Below, one piece after another: positions 8,040 through 12,769 of a stretch of DNA of 12,769 nucleotides. The first letter of the stretch is position 1, and each line of letters starts with the position of its first letter. The notes beneath the pieces were generated by a model. It was not told where the DNA came from and ran no database searches. It saw only the letters and a list, made by a program, of their open reading frames with translations. The translations under genes were made by a program, and so were the position numbers. The DNA is from Planctomycetota bacterium (lineage in GTDB: Bacteria; Planctomycetota; Phycisphaerae; FEN-1346; JAACEH01). Location of the stretch: NCBI GenBank assembly GCA_016935955.1, contig JAFGPY010000087.1, forward strand, positions 1 through 12,769, given 5' to 3'.

Positions 8040-8045
8040 GGAGGT
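8040..8045 (+). promoter_or_regulatory. Ribosome binding site deciding the TTG start of the ROK kinase
   Basis: GGAGGT lies exactly 6 bases before TTG 8052. It is among the best Shine-Dalgarno matches in the window and makes TTG more likely than the in-frame ATG 7983, which has no such site. Confidence 0.72.
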
Positions 8046-8051
8046 CCGACG

Positions 8052-9026
8052 TTGGAAGCGTATGCAGGCATTGATCTCGGTGGCACGAACATCAAGGTGG
8101 GTCTGTTCTCGACCGACCTGAAACTGCTGGATCAGAGTTCGTGCCGCACCGAGGTGGAGAAGGGGTTCCACCGCGTGATCGGCCAGATGGCGTCCGCGGT
8201 ACAGACGTTGTGCGAACGGTCGGGCGTCGCGCTGAAGGAGTTGCGCAGCGTGGGCATCGGTTGCCCCGGACCGGTCGACACCAAGAGCGGCCTGGTGGTC
8301 GTGGCCCCGAACTTTCCGGGCTGGCGCGACCTGCCGGTGCGCGACTCCCTGAAGCGAGCTCTCGGCGGCGTGCCGACGGTCCTGGAGAACGATGCGAACG
8401 TGGCGGCCTACGGCGAGTTCCGGGCCGGGGTGGGCCAGGGCGTCGGCAGCCTGGCCATGATCACCCTGGGCACGGGCATCGGTTGCGGCATCGTCATCGA
8501 CAGCCGCATCCATCGCGGCGTCACCGACACCGCGGGCGAGCTGGGTCACGTGATCGTGCAGTCGGGCGGGCGGCAGTGCGGCTGCGGTCGCCACGGCTGC
8601 CTGGAGACCTACGCCAGCGCCACGGGCACGGTCAGGCGGTTCCGCGAGGCCCTGGCCACCGGCCGCAGCAGCATGGTGACCGAGGGCGGCATCAAGGAAG
8701 AGGACATTACGGCCAAGGACATCTTCGAGGCGGCAGCCAACGGGGACGCCTTGGCCTGGGAGATCGTGGACGAGACCGTCCGTTACCTGGCCATCGGTTG
8801 CGACGTGATGGTCAACCTGGTCGATCCGGACATCATCGTGCTCACGGGGGGCATGACGGCGGCCGGCGACCTGCTGATGAAACCTTTGGAGAAGTATGCT
8901 CGCGAGATGTTCTTCCCGCGGCCGAAGGCCCACACGCGGTTGGCCTTGACGGCGCTTGGCGGGGACGCGGGCATTATTGGAGCCGGCTTTTGCGCCCAGG
9001 ACTTATACGAAACTTCTGCATCATAG
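8052..9026 (+). CDS. ROK-family sugar kinase (glucokinase-like)
   Basis: The 324-residue product is a cytoplasmic ATP-dependent sugar kinase of the ROK family, which phosphorylates glucose or related hexoses and amino sugars. The phosphate-binding motif GIDLGGTNIKVG begins at residue 6, with Asp8 and Thr12. The catalytic Asp114 lies in ENDANVAAYGE. The ROK zinc site is complete: His166 in ELGH, then Cys176, Cys178 and Cys183 in CGCGRHGCLE. The adenosine-side motif VLTGGM is near the C-terminus. These features favour an active kinase over a ROK transcription repressor, and there is no N-terminal DNA-binding domain. Substrate cannot be fixed; glucokinase is the most common role for this length and motif set. 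The TTG start with its strong upstream site gives the usual N-terminus, just before the first beta strand. An ATG at 7983 would add 23 residues with no family equivalent. Its last 37 bases overlap lepA. Confidence 0.9.
   Translation: MEAYAGIDLGGTNIKVGLFSTDLKLLDQSSCRTEVEKGFHRVIGQMASAVQTLCERSGVALKELRSVGIGCPGPVDTKSGLVVVAPNFPGWRDLPVRDSLKRALGGVPTVLENDANVAAYGEFRAGVGQGVGSLAMITLGTGIGCGIVIDSRIHRGVTDTAGELGHVIVQSGGRQCGCGRHGCLETYASATGTVRRFREALATGRSSMVTEGGIKEEDITAKDIFEAAANGDALAWEIVDETVRYLAIGCDVMVNLVDPDIIVLTGGMTAAGDLLMKPLEKYAREMFFPRPKAHTRLALTALGGDAGIIGAGFCAQDLYETSAS
8979..8982 (+). promoter_or_regulatory. Ribosome binding site supporting the TTG start of lepA
   Basis: GGAG lies 7 bases before TTG 8990, within the end of the kinase gene. 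No ATG or GTG occurs in the lepA frame between here and the conserved IRNFCIIAHIDHGKS segment. Confidence 0.55.
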
Positions 9027-10783
9027 CGCACATCGACCACGGCAAGAGCACGTTGGCCGACCGCATTCTCGAACTGACGGGGGCCGTCGAGGTCCGCAAG
9101 CGCAAGGCCCAGATTCTTGACGCCATGGATCTGGAACGCGAGCGGGGCATCACGATCAAGGCCTCGGCCGTGACCGTCGACTACGAGCACGACGGCCAGC
9201 GCTACATGCTCAACCTGATCGACACACCGGGGCACGTGGACTTCCACTACGAGGTCAGCCGGGCCCTGACAGCGTGCGAGGGGGCGTTGCTGGTGGTTGA
9301 CGCCTCCCAGGGCGTCGAGGCCCAGACCGTGGCCAACGCCTACATGGCCATGGAGCACGACCTGCACCTGGTGCCGGTGATCAACAAGATCGACCTGCCG
9401 TCGGCGCGGCCCGAGGACGTGGCCATGGAAGTCGAGCACGCCCTGGCCCTGCCGAGCAATGACTGCGTGTTCTGCAGCGCCAAGACGGGCGAAGGCGTGG
9501 CCGAACTGCTGGAGGCCGTGGTGACCAAGGTGCCGCCGCCGAAGGCCGACAGCAAGGCGCCGCTGCGGGCCCTGATCTTCGACGCCGAGTACAACGACTA
9601 CCGTGGCGTGATCGTCTACGTCCGCGTTTTCGACGGCACGCTGCGCAAGGGCCAGAAGGTTCACATGTTGGGGGCGCAGCGCGAGTACGAGGTCCAGGAG
9701 TTGGGCAAGTTCCGGCCCGAGCCGCAGGTGTACCAGGAGCTTGCCGCCGGGGAGGTAGGCTACTGCGTGGCCAACATGAAGACGCTCGACGACGTGAACA
9801 TCGGCGACACGATCGCCGAGTCGGGCCGGGCCGACGTCGAGGCCCTGCCGGGCTATCGGCCGCCGCAGCAGATGGTCTTCTGCGACATCTACCCGACGGC
9901 CTCGACCGACTACAGCAAGCTGCGCGACGCCCTGGAGCGGCTGCACTTGAACGACGCCAGCTTCACCTTCCGGGCCCGCAACAACGAGGTGCTGGGCTTC
10001 GGGTTCAGTTGCGGTTTCCTGGGCCTGCTGCACATGGACATCATCCAGGAGCGGCTGGAGCGCGAGAGCGGCGTGGACCTGGTGCAGACGGCGCCGACCA
10101 CGAGCTACGAGATCGTCCAGCACGGCGGCAAGATCGTGCGGGCCGACACGACGAGCGATATGCCGCCTATGGCCGAGTGGCAGGAGATTCGCGAGCCGGT
10201 GGTCCGCTGCAGCATGATCGTGCCGGTCGAGTCGATCGGGTCGGTCATGAAGCTGTCGGAGCAGCGTCGCGGCACGTACGTGCGGCAAGAGCACCTCGGC
10301 CCGACGCGGGTCATGCTCGTGGTCGATTTCCCGCTTGCGGACATCATCTACGACTTCTACGATAAGCTCAAGAGCGCCACGCGCGGCTACGGGACGATGG
10401 ACTATGAGTTGCTCGGCTACCGTGCGGCCGACCTGGTGCTGGTGGACGTTCTAATCAACGGCAAGCCAGCCGCGGCGCTGAGTTTCGTCAGTCACCGTTC
10501 GATGGCCGAGGACCGCGGCCGCAGGATCCTGGTGCGGCTGAAGAAGGAGATTCCGCGGCACCTGTTCGTGGTGCCGCTGCAGGCGGCCATCGGGGCGCGG
10601 ATCGTCGCCCGCGAAACGATCAGCGCGGTCCGCAAGAACGTCACGGCCAAGTGCTACGGCGGCGACGTCAGCCGCAAGCGGAAGCTCCTGGAGAAACAGA
10701 AGGAAGGCAAGAAGCGAATGAAGAGCATCGGCAACGTGGACGTTCCGCAATCGGCGTTCCTGTCGGTGCTGGAGAACCAGTGA
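8990..10783 (+). CDS. lepA: Translation elongation factor 4 (LepA), GTPase
   Basis: This 597-residue ribosomal GTPase matches the usual LepA length of about 600. LepA binds the ribosome like EF-G and has been linked to back-translocation and to 30S subunit biogenesis. The GTPase motifs are intact: G1 AHIDHGKST (13-21), G2 RERGITIK, G3 DTPGH (78-82) and G4 NKID (132-135), followed by SAKTGEG as G5. The EF-G-like domains follow, including GFGFSCGFLGLLHMDI and the LepA-specific C-terminal domain with KCYGGDVSRKRKLLEKQKEGKKRM. The N-terminus is unusual in having no ATG or GTG: the frame before the conserved IRNF is ctt-TTG-cgc-cca-gga-ctt-ata, so TTG 8990 is the best start. The start lies within the end of the kinase gene, which suggests translational coupling. 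lepB follows after one base, the classic lepA-lepB arrangement also known in E. coli. Confidence 0.95.
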   Translation: MRPGLIRNFCIIAHIDHGKSTLADRILELTGAVEVRKRKAQILDAMDLERERGITIKASAVTVDYEHDGQRYMLNLIDTPGHVDFHYEVSRALTACEGALLVVDASQGVEAQTVANAYMAMEHDLHLVPVINKIDLPSARPEDVAMEVEHALALPSNDCVFCSAKTGEGVAELLEAVVTKVPPPKADSKAPLRALIFDAEYNDYRGVIVYVRVFDGTLRKGQKVHMLGAQREYEVQELGKFRPEPQVYQELAAGEVGYCVANMKTLDDVNIGDTIAESGRADVEALPGYRPPQQMVFCDIYPTASTDYSKLRDALERLHLNDASFTFRARNNEVLGFGFSCGFLGLLHMDIIQERLERESGVDLVQTAPTTSYEIVQHGGKIVRADTTSDMPPMAEWQEIREPVVRCSMIVPVESIGSVMKLSEQRRGTYVRQEHLGPTRVMLVVDFPLADIIYDFYDKLKSATRGYGTMDYELLGYRAADLVLVDVLINGKPAAALSFVSHRSMAEDRGRRILVRLKKEIPRHLFVVPLQAAIGARIVARETISAVRKNVTAKCYGGDVSRKRKLLEKQKEGKKRMKSIGNVDVPQSAFLSVLENQ

Positions 10784-10784
10784 C

Positions 10785-12347
10785 GTGAGCAGACGCAGCG
10801 AAAAGAAGGCCGACGAGGCCGCCCGCGAGCAGAGCGAACGCGACAGTTTTCTGGAAACCGTCGAGTCGTTCGTCGTGGCGTTCATCCTGGCCTTCGTCTT
10901 CCGGGCCTACGTGGTCGAGGCCTTCGTCATCCCGACGGGCAGCATGGCCCCGCGCCTCAACGGCGAACACTACGAGTTCGTCTGCGACGAGTGCGGGTAC
11001 CACTACAACGTGGGGCAGGACAAGAGCCCCACCGCGTCGCCCTCGCCGAGATGCCCGATGTGCCACGCCATTCCCAGGTGCGTCTGCGGCGATTGCGGCG
11101 CCACGTTCCGCGTGGACCCGCGGAGGAGCCTGGCCGGCATGGTCTGCCCGAAGTGCAAATCCAGGAACGTGGGCTGGCCGACGGTCTCCGCCAATGCCGG
11201 CGACCGCATCCTGGTGCTCAAATACATGTACGACTTCTTCGAGCCCAGGCGCTGGGACGTGATCGTCTTCAAGTATCCGAACGACCCGAGCCAGAACTAC
11301 ATCAAGCGGCTGATCGGTCTGCCCGGCGACAAGATCGAGGTGATTGACGGCGACGTCTACGTGAACGATCGCATCGCGCCGCCCAAGCCCGACCGGGCCC
11401 AGGAGTCGCTCTGGATGGCGGTCAGCGACACGCAGTACGAGGACCCGACGGGCAAGCCGCTGTGGCATGCGGCAACGGCCGGCGACGAGCCGGCGCCCGA
11501 CGCCACGGTCCTGACCCTGTCGCCCGCCGGCGGCGAGACGGCCTGGCTGAACTACCAGTACCTGGACGAGAACCGCAGGCCGGCGGCCATTCGCGACCTG
11601 TACGCCTACGATGCCCCGGCCGGCGGAGGACCACGCGGCGACGGGCAGAACATCGTCGTCGATCTGCGACTGCGGGCCGACGTCGAGCTTCAGAAAGGGG
11701 CCGCCGCCGAGATCGTCCTGACGGCGTACCAGGACGAGTTCCGATTTCTGTTCCCCGCGGCCGACAGCGGCGGCAAGGCGCGCATCCTGCGCAACGAAAA
11801 GCTCATAGCCGAGGGGCCGGCCGACATCGTGCCGGCGAGCGGCAAGGTCTGCCTCGAAGCGGCCAACGTGGACCACGGTCTGGTGCTGAAGGTCAACGGC
11901 CGCCGCGTGATCGACGTGAACGGGGACGGCCGTTTCGACGAGCAGGACAACGTGGCCTACGACGTGTCGTCGCTGAGCCGCATGTGGGACGGGACCGAGC
12001 AGGACATTGCCAAAGTGCGTTTCGGCGTGCAAGGTGCCGCCGCGACGGTTCATCGCCTGCGCGTGGATCGCGACGTATACTATACGAATGCGTACGACCA
12101 TGCGTCGGCCCGTCACGGCCGCGGGACCGAGGGCCGGCCGTGCCAGTTGGCCGCCGACGAGTTCTTCGTCATGGGCGACAACAGCCCGAACTCGGCCGAC
12201 AGCCGTCGCTGGGAGAACGAGCCCGTCGTGCCGCGAGATAACCTGATCGGCAAGGCCTTCTTTGTCTACTGGCCGTCGGCCGGTCCGGTGCCGGGTTTGC
12301 CGATCCGCATCGTGCCGAAGGTGACCGAGTTCCGGTTCATCAGGTAA
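10785..12347 (+). CDS. lepB: Signal peptidase I with zinc-ribbon-like and LamG/EF-hand-like inserts
   Basis: Signal peptidase I cuts signal peptides from exported proteins at the outer face of the inner membrane. This 520-residue version has one transmembrane segment (about 27-45), the catalytic serine Ser53 in PTGSMAP, the catalytic lysine Lys174 in YIKRLIGLPGD, and box E VMGDNSPNSADSR (462-474), so it should be active. Two inserts set it apart from typical enzymes of about 180-330 residues. Between Ser53 and the first conserved strand (GDRILV, near 140) are nine cysteines: 67, 70, 90, 93, 99, 101, 104, 121 and 124, mostly as CxxC pairs, suggesting two zinc ribbons. Between the lysine domain and box E is a region of about 200-450. 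Its part from about 285 to 430 resembles a LamG/concanavalin-type sandwich and carries a calcium-loop motif DVNGDGRFDEQD at 377-388. GTG 10785 starts one base after the lepA stop, with GGAG at 10771-10774. The role of the inserts is unknown. Confidence 0.92.
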   Translation: MSRRSEKKADEAAREQSERDSFLETVESFVVAFILAFVFRAYVVEAFVIPTGSMAPRLNGEHYEFVCDECGYHYNVGQDKSPTASPSPRCPMCHAIPRCVCGDCGATFRVDPRRSLAGMVCPKCKSRNVGWPTVSANAGDRILVLKYMYDFFEPRRWDVIVFKYPNDPSQNYIKRLIGLPGDKIEVIDGDVYVNDRIAPPKPDRAQESLWMAVSDTQYEDPTGKPLWHAATAGDEPAPDATVLTLSPAGGETAWLNYQYLDENRRPAAIRDLYAYDAPAGGGPRGDGQNIVVDLRLRADVELQKGAAAEIVLTAYQDEFRFLFPAADSGGKARILRNEKLIAEGPADIVPASGKVCLEAANVDHGLVLKVNGRRVIDVNGDGRFDEQDNVAYDVSSLSRMWDGTEQDIAKVRFGVQGAAATVHRLRVDRDVYYTNAYDHASARHGRGTEGRPCQLAADEFFVMGDNSPNSADSRRWENEPVVPRDNLIGKAFFVYWPSAGPVPGLPIRIVPKVTEFRFIR

Positions 12348-12351
12348 CGGG

Positions 12352-12360
12352 TTATCCACA
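12352..12360 (+). promoter_or_regulatory. Consensus DnaA box
   Basis: TTATCCACA is a perfect match to the consensus TTATNCACA bound by the replication initiator DnaA. It starts 5 bases after the lepB stop codon. Single boxes can be regulatory, titration sites or chance, so function is uncertain. Confidence 0.45.
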
Positions 12361-12465
12361 GGGCTGCGAGATTTTCAGCAGTCGCGTGAAGTCAAGCCGG
12401 CGGGGCGGTTTGATTTGACAGCAAATGGCTGCGACATCGGCAGCCGCGCGAGCGGCGGGTCGGCG

Positions 12466-12512
12466 GCAGTGCAGCAGTAAGGTACTGCAAAAGGGGGTTT
12501 TGTGCGCACTGC
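12466..12512. repeat. Nested inverted repeats (branched hairpin)
   Basis: GCAGTGC (12466-12472) pairs with GCACTGC (12506-12512). Inside are a hairpin GCAGTA (12474-12479)/TACTGC (12483-12488) with a 3-base loop and a second short pair CAAAA/TTTTG around a run of G (12488-12502). The result is a possible three-way branched structure in RNA or a cruciform in DNA. It could end lepB transcription, but the T-run is only four bases and lies inside the structure, so an ordinary intrinsic terminator is doubtful. Confidence 0.4.
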
Positions 12513-12553
12513 GGGATTTTGCGGCCCGGACTTGACGTGACGGGCCGGGTGCC

Positions 12554-12583
12554 TTGGCGATTGGCCCGGATTCCGTCCATAAT
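12554..12583 (+). promoter_or_regulatory. Possible sigma-70-type promoter for the LptB-like gene
   Basis: TTGGCG (12554-12559) and CATAAT (12578-12583) are separated by 18 bases. CATAAT is the best -10 match in the gap, and the -35 is partial. Transcription would start near 12590, leaving a leader of about 55 bases. This agrees with the LptB-like gene being the first gene after a long gap. It is only a pattern match. Confidence 0.35.
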
Positions 12584-12621
12584 CGGGCTGGCCAGTCGCA
12601 CGGGGCCGGTTTGTGCACCAT

Positions 12622-12630
12622 TTATCCACT
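12622..12630 (+). promoter_or_regulatory. Near-consensus DnaA box
   Basis: TTATCCACT differs from the DnaA-box consensus only in the last base and has the same orientation as the box at 12352. It lies just before the ribosome binding site of the next gene, where bound protein could affect transcription. Confidence 0.3.
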
Positions 12631-12633
12631 GCC

Positions 12634-12639
12634 GGGAGG
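12634..12639 (+). promoter_or_regulatory. Ribosome binding site of the LptB-like gene
   Basis: GGGAGG is placed 7 bases before GTG 12647, a strong signal that fixes this start. Confidence 0.65.
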
Positions 12640-12646
12640 CTAGTCT

Positions 12647-12769
12647 GTGGAACTACTGAACGTTACGGGGCTGGTCAAACGCTACGGCGGCCGCAAGGTC
12701 GTCGACGACATCTCGTTCAGCGTCAATCAGGCCGAGATCGTGGGCCTGCTGGGCAAGAACGGGGCCGGC
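12647..12769 (+). CDS. lptB: LptB-like ABC transporter ATP-binding protein (partial, N-terminus)
   Basis: Only the first 41 residues are in the window; the frame continues past the edge. The sequence starts MELLNVTGLVKRYG and continues with RKVVDDISFSVN, then EIVGLLGKNGAG, which is the beginning of the Walker A loop. The pattern RRVV/RKVVxDVS followed by EIVGLLGPNGAGK is typical of LptB, the cytoplasmic ATPase that drives lipopolysaccharide transport to the outer membrane. A Lys replaces the usual Pro in GPNGAG. Other ABC ATPases, such as branched-chain amino acid LivF/LivG types, share parts of this pattern, so the assignment is likely but not certain. The GTG start has a strong upstream ribosome binding site. 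If it is LptB, the host has a lipopolysaccharide-type outer membrane. Confidence 0.72.
   Translation, partial: MELLNVTGLVKRYGGRKVVDDISFSVNQAEIVGLLGKNGAG

Larger units (their letters stand above)
12348..12646. other. Structured intergenic region between lepB and the LptB-like gene
   Basis: This 299-base stretch holds no convincing gene; the minus-strand open frames across it have no recognisable domains. It contains two DnaA-box-like 9-mers at its ends, several inverted repeats in the middle, and a weak promoter-like pair before the next gene. A perfect TTGACA occurs at 12415-12420 but no good -10 hexamer follows it. A small stem GGCTGC/GCAGCC lies at 12427-12445. A further stem CGGGCC/GGCCCG spans 12541-12568. 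Confidence 0.6.

Noticed and set aside
7167..8051. Upstream open extension of the ROK kinase frame
   Set aside because: It overlaps the HEAT gene out of frame and then crosses the palindromic element. The translation is Arg/Gly-rich with no kinase-related content, and a strong ribosome binding site marks TTG 8052.
8141..8989. Upstream open extension of the lepA frame
   Set aside because: It is an out-of-frame reading of the kinase gene. LepA proteins begin just before the IRNF segment and the length from TTG 8990 fits the family.
8783..10294. A 503-residue minus-strand frame opposite lepA
   Set aside because: It lies entirely over the conserved kinase end and lepA and shows no domain signature.
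10668..12359. A 563-residue minus-strand frame opposite lepB
   Set aside because: It mirrors the signal peptidase gene, whose catalytic residues are clear on the + strand.
12352..12629. Three overlapping minus-strand frames of 69-89 residues in the gap
   Set aside because: They have no domain, no clear ribosome binding site, and overlap one another in different frames over non-coding sequence with hairpins.
12348..12646. The intergenic region as a replication origin
   Set aside because: There are only two DnaA-box-like sites about 260 bases apart, no clear AT-rich unwinding stretch, and no dnaA or dnaN gene next to it.

Overview
The window is a GC-rich bacterial chromosome segment in which every gene I can support reads on the + strand. 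Genes are tightly packed or overlapping, and GTG and TTG starts are common. I infer a Gram-negative member of the Planctomycetota, perhaps a Phycisphaerae-like lineage. The reasons are the envelope genes (an LptB-like ATPase, an exported HEAT-repeat protein, a CvpA-type membrane protein with a huge extracytoplasmic part) and a signal peptidase I swollen to about twice the usual length by inserted domains. The lineage is inference; no rRNA or other taxonomic marker is present.

Layout: (1) 1-63, the tail of an unidentified gene. (2) 84-3034, two secretion/pilus-type ATPases in tandem. The first is an intact PilT-like enzyme. The second is a membrane-anchored GspE/PilB-like protein with a signal-peptide-like N-terminus, in which the Walker A lysine, the Walker B glutamate and both His-box histidines are replaced. 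(3) 3049-5382, a CvpA-family four-helix membrane domain fused to about 600 residues with three related beta-rich segments. (4) 5485-7905, a secreted HEAT-repeat protein. (5) 8052-9026, a ROK-family sugar kinase starting at TTG. (6) 8990-10783, translation factor LepA/EF4, also starting at TTG and overlapping the kinase by 37 bases. (7) 10785-12347, signal peptidase I with a zinc-ribbon-like insert and a LamG/EF-hand-like insert. (8) 12348-12646, a structured intergenic region with DnaA-box-like 9-mers at both ends. (9) 12647 to the end, the start of an LptB-like ABC ATPase.

The lepA-lepB pair is an ancient neighbourhood linking translation to protein export. The most unusual block is the four genes from 84 to 7905. 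An active PilT-type motor, a catalytically broken membrane-tethered partner, a CvpA membrane protein with a large periplasmic part and an exported scaffold protein may form an envelope machine. No pilin, PilC platform or secretin is visible, so this may not be an ordinary pilus. That assembly idea is inference from gene order and domain content.

I saw no mobile elements, CRISPR arrays, tRNA or rRNA. One small palindromic repeat of a type that looks dispersed sits between the HEAT gene and the kinase gene.
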